Source of the DNA: Mucinivorans hirudinis
Lineage (GTDB): Bacteria > Bacteroidota > Bacteroidia > Bacteroidales > Rikenellaceae
Direction of reading: 5' to 3'
DNA length: 64,000 nt
Assembly (NCBI GenBank): GCA_000723505.1
Contig: HG934468.1
Coordinates: forward strand, 1,334,798 to 1,398,797
The notes beneath the pieces were generated by a model. The model did no database searches. It worked only from the letters and a program-made list of their open reading frames with translations, and had not been told where the DNA came from. Each line of letters starts with the position of its first letter. The stretch's first letter is position 1. Shown piece after piece: positions 35,950-45,354 of this stretch. The translations under genes and the position numbers were made by a program.

Positions 35950-37206
35950 CTAACCATTCATATCCGGCACATCGCCCACGTAAGCCCCGCTCAGGAGCTT
36001 GTCGCGACAGGCTTTGAAGCAATTCAATGTATACTCAACATCCTCCAAAGTGTGTAACGCCGTGGGGATTATCCGCAAGATTATCTCCCCCTTAGGAATA
36101 ACCGGATAGACCACCACCGAGCAAAACAAATTATGATTCTCCCTGAGATCGGCAACCAGATTAGTAGCCTCACCAACACCACCCTTCATATAAACAGGAG
36201 TTACGGGAGACTCGGTGCAGCCAATCTCGAAACCAGCATTCTTGAAGCCGCCTTGCAGGGCATTGACAACAGTCCAAAGCCGTTCCTTATACTCGGGATG
36301 ACTCTCTATCAGCTCCAAACGCTTGAGAGCACCAATCACCATAGGCATAGGCAAAGACTTGGCATAGAGCTGCGAACGCATATTATACCTGAGGAAATTA
36401 ACAATCTCAGGCTCAGCTGCTACAAACGCCCCAATGCCTGCCATAGACTTTGCAAAGGTAGAAAAATGGATGTCCACACCATCCTCCACACCAAAATGCT
36501 CCGCAACTCCCGCACCACGAGCACCCATAGTACCAAAACCGTGAGCATCGTCCACCAAAAGACGGAACTTATGGTCGCGCTTCATCGCCACAATCTCGTC
36601 CAATTTACCCAAGTCACCCTTCATCCCAAAAACACCCTCGGTTATCACAAGCACACCTCCGCCCTGAGCATCAGCCAACTTCTCGGCGCGAGCAATCATA
36701 CGGCGACAAATCTCCATATTATTATGAGGGTACACAAAGCGTTTGCCACCCTTTGCCTTGTGTATCAAAAGACCATCAATGATACAGGCGTGCGACTCGG
36801 AATCATAGACAATAACATCGTTACGCGTTGTGAGAGTGTCAATAATGGAGACCATACCCTGATAACCAAAATTCAACAAAAATGAGTCGGGCTTACCAAC
36901 AAACCTAGCAAGTCGCTGCTCCAATTCCTCGTGCCACTTGGTCTGTCCGCTCATCATACGCGCACCCATCGGAGCCGCCATACCAAAACGCGCCGCACCC
37001 TCCGTGTCTGCCTTGATAACCTCGGGATGGTTTGCCAGTCCCAAATAGTTATTCAAACTCCAGTTCAACATCATCTTACCGCGAAACATCATTCGCGGAC
37101 CGATTGCCCCCTCCAACTTAGGGAATGCAAAGTACCCGTGTGCCTGCTTCATATACATACCGATAGGTCCGCCGGCGTTGCTTTTGATTCTTTCGAAAAT
37201 ATCCAT
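35950..37206 (-). CDS. Alpha-oxoamine synthase (PLP-dependent acyl-CoA/ACP:amino acid acyltransferase)
   Basis: 418 aa from the ATG at 37206 (MDIFERIKSNAGG); the longer frame to 37275 reads through the promoter and is rejected. PLP features are visible: the substrate-site LNWSLNNYLGL, DDAHGFGTMG with the Asp that holds the pyridine nitrogen, and the Schiff-base lysine in STFAKSMAG. The family includes 2-amino-3-ketobutyrate CoA ligase, serine palmitoyltransferase and cysteate acyl-ACP transferase. In Bacteroidales the last two make sphingolipids and sulfonolipids. Substrate choice cannot be read from these motifs. It is monocistronic, with its own -7 box and terminator. Confidence 0.85.
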   Translation of the reverse strand: MDIFERIKSNAGGPIGMYMKQAHGYFAFPKLEGAIGPRMMFRGKMMLNWSLNNYLGLANHPEVIKADTEGAARFGMAAPMGARMMSGQTKWHEELEQRLARFVGKPDSFLLNFGYQGMVSIIDTLTTRNDVIVYDSESHACIIDGLLIHKAKGGKRFVYPHNNMEICRRMIARAEKLADAQGGGVLVITEGVFGMKGDLGKLDEIVAMKRDHKFRLLVDDAHGFGTMGARGAGVAEHFGVEDGVDIHFSTFAKSMAGIGAFVAAEPEIVNFLRYNMRSQLYAKSLPMPMVIGALKRLELIESHPEYKERLWTVVNALQGGFKNAGFEIGCTESPVTPVYMKGGVGEATNLVADLRENHNLFCSVVVYPVIPKGEIILRIIPTALHTLEDVEYTLNCFKACRDKLLSGAYVGDVPDMNG

Positions 37207-37228
37207 AGTTTTGGTTTTTATTAAATGG

Positions 37229-37236
37229 CAAAGGTA
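37229..37236 (-). promoter_or_regulatory. -7 box of the alpha-oxoamine synthase gene
   Basis: TACCTTTG on the minus strand, 22 bases upstream of the ATG; no TTTG at the expected 18-21 base distance, so the -33 element is weak. Confidence 0.5.
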
Positions 37237-37376
37237 ATAAATATTGATGCCATTGTATATAAGTATAAATACCAAATAAGTAGAGAAAAATAATTATATC
37301 TAATCATCATAAAAGCTTTGTTGCCATTCATTTCGTAGATGCCGCGCTTGGTCGCCGAATGACAGTATAATTACAT

Positions 37377-37420
37377 CAAAAAAGAGAGCGGGCTGCCCTC
37401 CGCAATGAAAGGCAGCCCGC
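37377..37420 (-). terminator. Terminator of the OmpA/TPR lipoprotein gene
   Basis: A perfect 10 bp stem, GCGGGCTGCC (37388-37397) with GGCAGCCCGC (37411-37420), is followed on the minus strand by CTCTCTTTTTTGA. It begins 24 bases after the stop codon. Confidence 0.9.
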
Positions 37421-37444
37421 AATCAATATAATGTTCCGTGAAGA

Positions 37445-39169
37445 TTATCTCTTAACTTTGATAATTACGATTTCAACTACTTCTGTAACAGTTGCATAAG
37501 GCAAGAAGTTCACTTCTGTCTCAGCAAGTTGTTTCGCTGCAGGATTTTTCGCGATTGCTGATTTCAAGTTAGCAACCAACGCCTTAGCATCACCCTCTTT
37601 TGCTGCAATAACCGCCTTAACGTACTCTGCACGCCAAGTGTTCATTGAGCCAAATGCTGCCTTTGCTGCGGCAACATCGCCGTTCAACAACTGAGCAAGT
37701 GCCTTGTTGTAACCATCAAGTGAGTTGATAGCCGACGAGTAGTTACCCTCTGCCAAATCAACCAAGCCTTTGTTATACTTAGCCTCGGGAGCTGTTGATG
37801 CTGCGAAGAATTTAGCTGCCTCAGATTTTTTACCTTCAGACAAAGCTACAACACCAAGATTGTTGATAACCTGTGGATTAGAGTTGTTCAACGAAGCTGC
37901 TTTTGTGAAGTCAGCCTTAGCTGCTGCATAGTCTCCTTCCCAAGCCTTAACAACACCAAGGTTGTTCCAAGCGCGGAAATCATTATATTTGTCAGCTGCT
38001 GCCTTGTAGCATTTAGCCTTCGTTGCATTGTCTGTAAACAGAGTGGCTGCGAACAACATCTCCTCAACGGTAAGTTTATTGATATCAGAACCAACTGCTG
38101 CTTTAAGTTCTGCATCTGTCAAACCATCAACTTGTACGTTTACGGTCATCTTAGAGCGGCGAAGTTCAGGAAGAATCTTATCAGCCAATACTTTGAAAGC
38201 TGCCGTCATATTTTTAATCTCTTTGTCGCGAACTTGTGGGTCTTTGTACATAGAGAGAACTTGAAGGATAAGTGCCTTGTCAGGAATATCTGATGCTTGA
38301 ACCAACTCTTGGAAACCTTCCCAGTCTTCACCCATCGCGTTTACATCGAACACATCCTTAGGAGTACCGTCTTTTTTGAACTTTGTCTCCATAGCCTTCT
38401 TAGTGGTCTTACCACGGTCTGCAGAAAGCTTGTCATTGAGAGTCAAAGGACCGTCAGGAGAAGCGTAAGCCTGTGTGTAAACATCGCCTACTTTTTTCTT
38501 TGCATCACCCGTGTTGTCTTTGATAAATTGCTGAAGAGCAGATATTTCCGAAGAGTTCAACTGAGCAGCGCGAACGTCAGCCTTGTTGATTTGGAACATA
38601 ATCTTTGCAGACTCCTTTACATAAGTAGTACGAACAAACGCATCTGGAGCGATAGCTACCTTAGCATAGTTGTCTGCCATCATTTGCAAAGAGCTGACAC
38701 CGAATGTTACAGGAATTTCAGTATTATAATCGGTAAAGTTCTTAATCTTAGAACCCTGTTTAATACATTTAGCCTCAACGCGAAGAACGAGCTCCGAAAG
38801 ACGCATTGCGGGAGTGTAAGGGAACGAAAGTTGCTGACTGTAAGAACCACCTGCCTCGTAAGGAATCACCTTGTAGTTATCCTTAACCTTTTCACCCTGA
38901 AGGAATGTTGGCTGACCAACTACCTCGCCACCCGGATAAACCAAAACGGGAGTTACCTTCAAAACACCCCACTTGTGGAATGCCTTTGCAGGGAAATTAA
39001 CAGTGATAGTGCCGATTGCATTATCACCTTTAAGTGTCAAAAATTCGGGAGAACTGCTAACGGTAATTCCCGGAGCAGTCTTCTTCATCATCTTTGAGTA
39101 GCAATTACAGCTTGTTAGCAAAAACACCATACCAACTAGTGCCAAGCTGATGTGTAAGAACTTTTTCAT
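37445..39169 (-). CDS. OmpA-like and TPR-domain outer-membrane lipoprotein
   Basis: 574 aa. Lipoprotein signal with Cys at about residues 21-23 (LLTSCNCYS). An Ig-like region (about 35-165) is followed by an OmpA-like peptidoglycan-association segment (about 185-285, IMFQINKADVRAAQLNSSEI and YASPDGPLTLNDKLSADR). TPR-like helices run through the C-terminal half (WNNLGVVKAWEGDYAAAKAD and VINNLGVVALSEGKK). This order is typical of Bacteroidetes envelope lipoproteins that link the outer membrane to the wall. The specific role is unknown. A 17 bp tandem array lies in the 5' spacer. Confidence 0.82.
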   Translation of the reverse strand: MKKFLHISLALVGMVFLLTSCNCYSKMMKKTAPGITVSSSPEFLTLKGDNAIGTITVNFPAKAFHKWGVLKVTPVLVYPGGEVVGQPTFLQGEKVKDNYKVIPYEAGGSYSQQLSFPYTPAMRLSELVLRVEAKCIKQGSKIKNFTDYNTEIPVTFGVSSLQMMADNYAKVAIAPDAFVRTTYVKESAKIMFQINKADVRAAQLNSSEISALQQFIKDNTGDAKKKVGDVYTQAYASPDGPLTLNDKLSADRGKTTKKAMETKFKKDGTPKDVFDVNAMGEDWEGFQELVQASDIPDKALILQVLSMYKDPQVRDKEIKNMTAAFKVLADKILPELRRSKMTVNVQVDGLTDAELKAAVGSDINKLTVEEMLFAATLFTDNATKAKCYKAAADKYNDFRAWNNLGVVKAWEGDYAAAKADFTKAASLNNSNPQVINNLGVVALSEGKKSEAAKFFAASTAPEAKYNKGLVDLAEGNYSSAINSLDGYNKALAQLLNGDVAAAKAAFGSMNTWRAEYVKAVIAAKEGDAKALVANLKSAIAKNPAAKQLAETEVNFLPYATVTEVVEIVIIKVKR

Positions 39170-39279
39170 TTTGTTTAAGAAATTTATTTGTTAGTTTTAT
39201 CTGCAAAAATAGCTTTGAAGCACAAAGTTATAAATCTTTTTCTGATTTTGTGTGTTTTTTGCAAAATATTTGCTGCTAT

Positions 39280-39416
39280 TGGGACTTTTAGGACTTTGGG
39301 TCGCTTGGGACTTTGGGTCGTTTAGGACTTTGGGTCGTTTAGGACTTTGGGTCGTCTAGGACTTTGGGTCGTTTGGGACTTTGGGTCGTTTAGGACTTGT
39401 TGGTCATTTGGGTCGG
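39280..39416. repeat. 17 bp compound tandem array (GGACTTTGGGTCGTTTA)
   Basis: Seven to eight copies of a 17-base unit run between the OmpA/TPR gene and pnp. The unit is the GGACTTT nonamer of the other arrays fused to GGGTCGYTTR, and the array closes in GGGTCGGC. This ties the 17-mer to the same repeat family. Confidence 0.9.
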
Positions 39417-39423
39417 CAATAAA

Positions 39424-41541
39424 CTACTGTTTTGGCAGCAATGCTTTGCGCGAAAGTTTCAATTTACCCGTTTTAGGGTCAGCGCCAATTAGTTTCACTT
39501 GGATGATGTCACCCTCTTTCAAACCGCTCTGTTCCATTGTATCAACGCGCTCGTGCTTGATTTCCGAGATGTGTAACAACGCATCCTTGCCGGGTAAGAA
39601 CTCAACAAAAGCACCGAAAGCCATAATCGACTTAACCTTGCCCTCATAGACCTCGCCGATTTCGGGTACAGCCGTGATACCTTTAATCTTCGCCAAAGCC
39701 TGGTCGATGCCCGCCTTGTCTGCCGAGAAAATATCGACAATACCTTTATCACCAACCTCAGTAATAGTAATTGTAGTATTTGTAGCTTTTTGAAGCTCCT
39801 GTATCACCTTACCGCCAGGTCCGATAACCGCACCTATAAAATCCTTTGGAATGGCTATCTGAACGATGCGTGGTACGTGTGGCTTGTAATCCTCACGTGG
39901 CTCAGCCAACGTCTCGGTAATTTTACCCAAAATGTGTAGACGACCCTGACGCGCCTGCTCTAAAGCCTGCTCGAGAACCTCATACGAGAGACCATCTACC
40001 TTAATATCCATTTGGGTGGCAGTAATACCATCCTTCGTACCGGTCACTTTGAAGTCCATATCGCCCAAGTGGTCTTCGTCGCCCAAAATATCCGAAAGAA
40101 CTGCAAATTTACCTTTTTCTGCTATCAAACCCATCGCAATACCCGAAACAGGCTTTTTGATTTTCACACCCGCATCCATCAGCGCCAAAGTACCGGCACA
40201 AACAGTAGCCATTGACGACGAGCCGTTCGACTCCAAAATATCCGACACCACACGAATCGCATATGGACACTCCTCTCCCACAGGTACCATCGGTTTGAGG
40301 GCACGCAAGGCAAGGTTGCCGTGTCCCACCTCACGGCGTGAAGTTCCGCGAGCCATTTTCGCCTCGCCGGTGGAGAATGGGGGGAAGTTATAGTGCAAAA
40401 CAAATTTTTCTGAACCTTCGCGCAAAACGTCGTCAATCATCTTCTCATCAAGTTTCGTGCCAAGAGTTACCGTTGTCAAAGACTGTGTCTCGCCGCGTGT
40501 GAAAATTGCAGAACCGTGAGGCGCGGGAAGGTAGCCAACTTCACACCATATAGGTCTGATTTCATTGGTTTTACGCCCGTCCAAGCGTACTCCCTCATCG
40601 AGTATCATAGCACGCATAGCTTTTTTTAGAACATCGTCGTGGAAGTATCTTTTTATCAAAGATTTTTTCTCTGCCAACTCCTCTTGCGAGAAAGTTGCCA
40701 TATATTCTGCCTCGATAGCGTCGAATTTTTCAGACCTCTCGTGCTTTGCGGACATAGATTTTGCGACCTCGTACACCCTATCATAAGTAGCCGCTACGAC
40801 AGCCGCGCGCAAATCATCATCATTCTTTTCGTGGCAATATTCGCGTTTTGTTGTCTTGCCAACCTCTGCCATAAGCTCGATTTGAGCCTGACACTGTATC
40901 TTGATTTCGTTGTGAGCAACCTTGATTGCCTCCAACATAACGCTTTCCGACACCTCTTTCATCTCACCCTCTACCATCATAATATTATCCACCGTTGCCG
41001 CCACGATAATATCTAGGTCACAATCCGCCATTTGCGAGAATGTAGGATTTACGACAAATTCTCCGTTGATGCGCGCCACTCGAACCTCTGAGATTGGACC
41101 CTCGAAGGGAACGTCGCTCACAGCCAGTGCCGCCGATGCAGCCAAGCCAGCCAAGGCATCGGGTTGAATGTCGGGGTCTGCCGAAATAAGATTGACCGTC
41201 ACGAACACCTCGGCGTGAAAATCCGAAGGAAAAAGAGGGCGCAGTGCGCGGTCGATAAGGCGCGACACCAAAATTTCGTAGTCCGATGGGCGCGCTTCAC
41301 GTTTGAGGAAGCCACCCGGAAAACGACCGTTCGCCGCATATTTCTCTTTGTACTCTACCGACAGAGGCATAAAATCTACATCCTCCTTAGCATCCTTGGC
41401 ACAGACAACCGTAGCCAACAACATTGTGTCCCCCTGACGAACAACCACCGAACCGTCAGCCTGTTTCGCCAACTTGCCGGTTTCAATCTCGATGGTGCGT
41501 CCCCCCGAGAGTGCAATTTTCTTTTGAATTGCGTTATACAT
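39424..41541 (-). CDS. pnp: Polyribonucleotide nucleotidyltransferase
   Basis: 705 aa, full length. Two RNase PH domains with the phosphate-binding region [10 protein letters not shown] and [16 protein letters not shown], then a KH domain ([24 protein letters not shown]) and an S1 domain ([33 protein letters not shown] region, about 620-690). It degrades RNA 3' to 5' with phosphate. It lies opposite RNase Y by 1.6 kb, so two major RNA decay enzymes are close together. Confidence 0.97.
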   Translation of the reverse strand: MYNAIQKKIALSGGRTIEIETGKLAKQADGSVVVRQGDTMLLATVVCAKDAKEDVDFMPLSVEYKEKYAANGRFPGGFLKREARPSDYEILVSRLIDRALRPLFPSDFHAEVFVTVNLISADPDIQPDALAGLAASAALAVSDVPFEGPISEVRVARINGEFVVNPTFSQMADCDLDIIVAATVDNIMMVEGEMKEVSESVMLEAIKVAHNEIKIQCQAQIELMAEVGKTTKREYCHEKNDDDLRAAVVAATYDRVYEVAKSMSAKHERSEKFDAIEAEYMATFSQEELAEKKSLIKRYFHDDVLKKAMRAMILDEGVRLDGRKTNEIRPIWCEVGYLPAPHGSAIFTRGETQSLTTVTLGTKLDEKMIDDVLREGSEKFVLHYNFPPFSTGEAKMARGTSRREVGHGNLALRALKPMVPVGEECPYAIRVVSDILESNGSSSMATVCAGTLALMDAGVKIKKPVSGIAMGLIAEKGKFAVLSDILGDEDHLGDMDFKVTGTKDGITATQMDIKVDGLSYEVLEQALEQARQGRLHILGKITETLAEPREDYKPHVPRIVQIAIPKDFIGAVIGPGGKVIQELQKATNTTITITEVGDKGIVDIFSADKAGIDQALAKIKGITAVPEIGEVYEGKVKSIMAFGAFVEFLPGKDALLHISEIKHERVDTMEQSGLKEGDIIQVKLIGADPKTGKLKLSRKALLPKQ

Positions 41542-41567
41542 ATTCTTTCACATTATAAAATTCCGCA

Positions 41568-41575
41568 CAAAGTTA
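41568..41575 (-). promoter_or_regulatory. -7 box upstream of pnp
   Basis: TAACTTTG on the minus strand, 26 bases ahead of the pnp start. The -33 region 19 bases upstream reads TTCG, a partial match. Confidence 0.45.
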
Positions 41576-41718
41576 GTGATAATTAAATTAAAAACGAAAA
41601 ATGAAAGGTGAAAACACAAATCATTTTTTAGAATCTATCTAAGTTTTATCTTGGGGATTTATATGATAGTGAATCAGTGAGACGGATAGAAGCGTCGATT
41701 TGAAGGAGTCGCCCTGCA

Positions 41719-42261
41719 CTAACGAATCAAAGAGCTGATTAACAGCTGCAACTGTTCCCGAAAATAGAAAGCAATATAGCCCAAAGCGGCAAGGGCACAG
41801 ATTAGGGCAAGGGTAATGCCAAAAGTGTTGCGAGGGGTACGAGGAGGCTTGATTCCCACTAACAGCTGAGATTTGGGGCTGTTGTTGATAACTATTTTAT
41901 CGCCCGTGAGCGGATTTAATCGACAACTAAACGCCTCGCAGACAAAAAATTCGCCGTTGCGATAGATAAATTCGCCAACGCCGTCAATAACAAGGCGCTC
42001 CCCATCATTTGCATCTACCAACCACTCATTAACTATCTCTTGGGCACGCTCATCATCGACATTCATATCGGCAGCCACGTATTCCGTCAAGGTGCAGGCA
42101 TCAAAGTCACCCACTCTAACCACCCTTTCGGGCGCAACCATCCTCCTGCCGCCATCACACTGCTCCGCCCCCAAAATATCCACATAAAGAACACCTACCG
42201 AGGGAATCGCCACAGCTCTCCCCCCGCCCAAATGACGCGCTATTACTCTTTCGACAGACAT
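41719..42261 (-). CDS. HU-CCDC81-like domain membrane protein
   Basis: 180 aa. The N-terminal region (about 1-100) has the small helix-strand pattern of Bacteroidetes HU-CCDC81 domains (VERVIARHLGGGRAVAIPSVG, VIDGVGEFIYRNGEFFVCE). A transmembrane helix follows at about 145-165 (FGITLALICALAALGYIAFYF). In many relatives a C-terminal SPOR domain binds denuded peptidoglycan; here the protein ends eleven residues after the helix, so SPOR is missing. Its function is unknown. It is followed by lgt after 41 bases. Confidence 0.65.
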   Translation of the reverse strand: MSVERVIARHLGGGRAVAIPSVGVLYVDILGAEQCDGGRRMVAPERVVRVGDFDACTLTEYVAADMNVDDERAQEIVNEWLVDANDGERLVIDGVGEFIYRNGEFFVCEAFSCRLNPLTGDKIVINNSPKSQLLVGIKPPRTPRNTFGITLALICALAALGYIAFYFREQLQLLISSLIR

Positions 42262-42278
42262 TTATTCAGCTTCGACCT

Positions 42279-42300
42279 AAAAATCTTATAAGTCCTAAAA
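42279..42300. repeat. Two degenerate 9 bp units between the HU-like gene and lgt
   Basis: CCTAAAAAT, CTTATAAGT and CCTAAAAAC are variants of the CCTAAAAGT nonamer; the spacer is almost wholly made of them. Confidence 0.5.
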
Positions 42301-42302
42301 AC

Positions 42303-43109
42303 TCACAACTTATACGGTTGTGGTTTACGTTTTAGCGCAATAACCAAGATGACTACCCCCGCTATCACAAAAGGAATACTCAGCAACTGCCCCATATTCA
42401 ATAGCATATCAGCCTCCCACTTCTCTTGCGTATTTTTAATAAGTTCTATAAAAAACCTTGCTCCAAAGAGTAGAATCAAGAACGACCCGAACATAACTCC
42501 TCGACGGTCGCTGACCTTGGTGCGCCAGTAGAGGTGTGCCATCAGTGCGAATATAAGCAAGTATGCCACCATCTCGTAGAGCTGCGTAGGGTGCATCGGC
42601 GCTGTTTCGCGTGCACGCACAAAGATCACACCCCAAGGCAGTTCAGTTGCCGTGCCGTAAATTTCCGAGTTGAAGAAATTACCCAAACGCACCAATGCTC
42701 CGGCTATGGGAACGAGCACCGCAATACGGTCTAACATCCACATATAGGGCATCTTCCACTTACGACTCCAGAGCCATATGCCTATCAAAAGACCCACTGC
42801 CGCACCGTGGCTTGCCAACCCCCCCTCGCGGATTTCAGTGATTATCGCCCACGGGTGGGTAAGGAAGTAGCCGGGGTCGTAGAAGAGGCAGTGCCCGAAC
42901 CGCGCACCGACCACGGTGGCAATTATTAAGTAGTAGAACGCCGAGGTGTCGGCATCTTTCGCCACCCCCTCCCTCTTACACATCTTAGAAAAAAGCCACG
43001 AATCCACCAAAAAAGCCAGTGCCCACATCAGCCCATAGTAGCCAATGGAGAGGCTGCCGATGGAGAAGGCAATGGGGTCTAAATCCCAAACGATTGCTGA
43101 AAGAGTCAT
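42303..43109 (-). CDS. lgt: Phosphatidylglycerol:prolipoprotein diacylglyceryl transferase
   Basis: 268 aa with about seven transmembrane segments. The Lgt signature is visible in ALVRLGNFFNSEIYG, and HPTQLYEM matches another conserved block. It adds the diacylglycerol to the lipobox cysteine of pre-lipoproteins in the inner membrane, which all the lipoproteins in this window need. It lies between the HU-like gene and rny. Confidence 0.95.
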   Translation of the reverse strand: MTLSAIVWDLDPIAFSIGSLSIGYYGLMWALAFLVDSWLFSKMCKREGVAKDADTSAFYYLIIATVVGARFGHCLFYDPGYFLTHPWAIITEIREGGLASHGAAVGLLIGIWLWSRKWKMPYMWMLDRIAVLVPIAGALVRLGNFFNSEIYGTATELPWGVIFVRARETAPMHPTQLYEMVAYLLIFALMAHLYWRTKVSDRRGVMFGSFLILLFGARFFIELIKNTQEKWEADMLLNMGQLLSIPFVIAGVVILVIALKRKPQPYKL

Positions 43110-43121
43110 TGTTTTGTGATA

Positions 43122-44666
43122 TTATTTCGCGTAAGCCACCGAGCGCGTCTCGCGAATGACGGTTACTTTAACCTGACCCGGATAGGTCATTTCGTCCTGT
43201 ATTTTTTTAGCTATTTCGTAGGATAGAATCTCTGCTTTTTCGTCACTAATCTTCTCTGAGCCAACAATTACACGCAGTTCGCGACCCGCCTGAATGGCAT
43301 AAGTTTTCAACACACCGTCGTGAGACATTGCCAAATCTTCCATCTCTTTAAGGCGTTTGATATAGCTTTCCACAACCTCGCGACGCGCACCGGGGCGTGC
43401 TCCCGAGATGGCATCACAAACTTGGACGATAGGGGCAATCAACGAACTCATCTCCACCTCGTCGTGGTGCGCTCCGATAGCATTTGCCACCTCCGGTTTC
43501 TCCTTGCAACGCTCCGCTATCTTCATACCGATAATTGCGTGTGGCAATTCCGGTTCGTCATCAGGCACCTTGCCAATATCGTGGAGCAGACCGGCGCGCC
43601 GCGCCAAAGCGGCATTCAAACCAAGCTCGGAAGCCATTATACCGCAAAGATTTGCCGTCTCGCGCGAGTGTTGCAACAGGTTCTGTCCATAAGAGGAACG
43701 ATACTTCATTTTACCGATTAGGCGGATAAGTTCTGGGCTAAGTCCGTGAATACCAAGGTCAATGGCAGTACGCTTACCTACCTCAATGATTTCATCCTCA
43801 ATCTGTTTTTGCACCTTTGCCACCACCTCTTCAATGCGTGCGGGGTGGATGCGTCCATCGGTAACCAGTTGGTGTAGAGCCAATCGTGCAATTTCGCGGC
43901 GCACGGGGTCAAAACCCGAAAGGATAATCGCCTCGGGGGTATCATCCACTATGATTTCTACGCCCGTAGCCGCCTCCAGCGCGCGAATGTTGCGCCCTTC
44001 GCGACCGATGATGCGTCCCTTCACCTCGTCCGAATCAATATTGAATGCCGTAACCGAATTCTCCACCGCCGCCTCCGTAGCAACACGCTGAATGGTCTGA
44101 ACCACAATCTTTTTAGCATCCTTACTTGCCGATAGTTTGGCATCCTCAATAATATCGTTCACGATGGTCATCGCCTCGCTCTTTGCCTGCACCTTCACCT
44201 GCTCAATGATGAGCTCTTTTGCCTGCTCGGGGGTAAGTCCTCCGATTTGTTCCAACTTGGTAATCTGCTCCTTGGTCAATTTGTCGAGCTCCGCTTCACG
44301 CTCAGCCATCACCGCCGCCTGAGCCTCTACCTTGGCACGGGTAGACTCGAACTCCTTGTTCCTCTTATTGAAAATATCAGTCTCGCTCTGAAGCTGAGAT
44401 TGTTGTTGCTTAATTTTTGCTTCGACCTGCGTGATGCGATTATTACGCTCATTAACAGCCTTCTCGTGCTCAGCCTTGAGCTGAATGAACTTCTCTTTTG
44501 CTTGAAGCATCTTCTCTTTTTTGAGCATTTCGCTCTCGTTTTCGGCATCGCGCAAAATTGCTACTCTACGTTTTTCCGTTGCCTTGTATGTAAAGTAGTA
44601 TGCCGCACTACCGGCAGCAACCGCAGCAGCTATGGCAACCAAAATGATGATTAAAATTTCTGACAT
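43122..44666 (-). CDS. rny: Ribonuclease Y
   Basis: 514 aa. N-terminal transmembrane helix (about 3-25), long coiled coil (about 30-180), KH domain with [15 protein letters not shown], and HD domain with [10 protein letters not shown] and HDIGKVPDD. RNase Y is the membrane-anchored endonuclease that starts mRNA decay in organisms without RNase E. It lies 12 bp upstream of lgt on the same strand. Its 5' spacer holds tandem repeats and a structured RNA. Confidence 0.96.
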   Translation of the reverse strand: MSEILIIILVAIAAAVAAGSAAYYFTYKATEKRRVAILRDAENESEMLKKEKMLQAKEKFIQLKAEHEKAVNERNNRITQVEAKIKQQQSQLQSETDIFNKRNKEFESTRAKVEAQAAVMAEREAELDKLTKEQITKLEQIGGLTPEQAKELIIEQVKVQAKSEAMTIVNDIIEDAKLSASKDAKKIVVQTIQRVATEAAVENSVTAFNIDSDEVKGRIIGREGRNIRALEAATGVEIIVDDTPEAIILSGFDPVRREIARLALHQLVTDGRIHPARIEEVVAKVQKQIEDEIIEVGKRTAIDLGIHGLSPELIRLIGKMKYRSSYGQNLLQHSRETANLCGIMASELGLNAALARRAGLLHDIGKVPDDEPELPHAIIGMKIAERCKEKPEVANAIGAHHDEVEMSSLIAPIVQVCDAISGARPGARREVVESYIKRLKEMEDLAMSHDGVLKTYAIQAGRELRVIVGSEKISDEKAEILSYEIAKKIQDEMTYPGQVKVTVIRETRSVAYAK

Positions 44667-44684
44667 AAGTATATTTAGTTGATT

Positions 44685-44792
44685 TTAGGACTTTTGGGAC
44701 TTTTAAGTCTTTTAGTCGGTTTGAAAAGTATTTGTGATGTGTGATGTGTGATGTGTGATGTGTGATGTGTGATGTGTGATGTGTGATGTGTC
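44685..44792. repeat. 9 bp units followed by a TGTGATG heptamer array
   Basis: Three degenerate GGACTTTTG units ending in TTTAGTCGG (44685-44719) precede about eight and a half exact copies of TGTGATG (44733-44792). The two repeat families of the plsX spacer occur here side by side, in front of rny. Confidence 0.9.
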
Positions 44793-44802
44793 TATTTTTT
44801 TA

Positions 44803-45026
44803 TAAAAAACCGCATAGCATCCTAATGTTGGTTTGACGAAAACTCCATCAAACAGGAATGAGCATCCCTTTATGGCGTCGGAGGTCTACTGTTGACTGCT
44901 CAAATAGATTGAGTTAGCTTCCCGCGCGCGGGAAGTGAAGCCTCTCCTGTTCCAAAGAAAAAGAGGATACTCGATAATTATTAATTGTCGAGTTTCGCAA
45001 AGCAATAGGAAACTATGCGGGTAGTT
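44803..45026 (-). ncRNA. Structured small RNA downstream of zapA, 6S RNA candidate
   Basis: On the minus strand CCGCATAG (45020-45013) pairs with CTATGCGG (44817-44810) to close a domain of about 210 nt, and the 3' strand is followed by a six-base U-tract. Inside are further helices: an A-U rich hairpin beginning CTCGACAATT, a CTTCCCG/CGGGAAG hairpin, a CTCAA/TTGAG hairpin, a TTTGATG/CGTCAAA hairpin and a long-range AACAGGA/TCCTGTT pairing. The position just after zapA and the closing stem suggest 6S RNA, as ssrS follows zapA in other bacteria. No good promoter consensus is seen; it may be processed from the zapA transcript. Confidence 0.6.
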
Positions 45027-45051
45027 TGTTCCTTGCCGTATGTAAAGAACG

Positions 45052-45348
45052 TTATAAATTTTTATCTTTCTCTAAGTAATCTTTCAATTCCTCGGTCATC
45101 TTCTCAATCTGTTGTCTTTCGGAGTTGTACTTGATTTTGCCGATATTCACCTCATTTTCGATAGAAATTTTGAGCGCAGCCATCGCCAAATACTCTATGT
45201 ATGAAGCCTCGTATTTGGTATGCAGTTCGCGTATCTCGTCCTTGATGCGTCGTGCAGCACGTCGCACTATCTCCTCTTCGTCTGAGTTGATAGTCATCTT
45301 ATACATCTTATCGGCAATCTCGACACGAATGACAATCTGATTCCTCAT
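45052..45348 (-). CDS. zapA: Cell division protein ZapA
   Basis: 98 aa. Small beta-alpha domain with VRIEIADKMYKM-like N-terminus and the RRAARRIKDEIRELHTKY helix, then a coiled-coil tail. ZapA bundles FtsZ filaments at the division ring. It lies 6 bases downstream of the coiled-coil gene and shares its promoter. Confidence 0.9.
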   Translation of the reverse strand: MRNQIVIRVEIADKMYKMTINSDEEEIVRRAARRIKDEIRELHTKYEASYIEYLAMAALKISIENEVNIGKIKYNSERQQIEKMTEELKDYLEKDKNL

Positions 45349-45354
45349 AACTCA

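Noticed and set aside
37321-37376. Possible REP-like sequence before the OmpA/TPR terminator
   Set aside because: Only a short CATT...AATG symmetry is seen, too weak to call.
44733-44792. TGTGATG array as a CRISPR
   Set aside because: Units are 7 bp with no spacers, and no cas gene is in the window.
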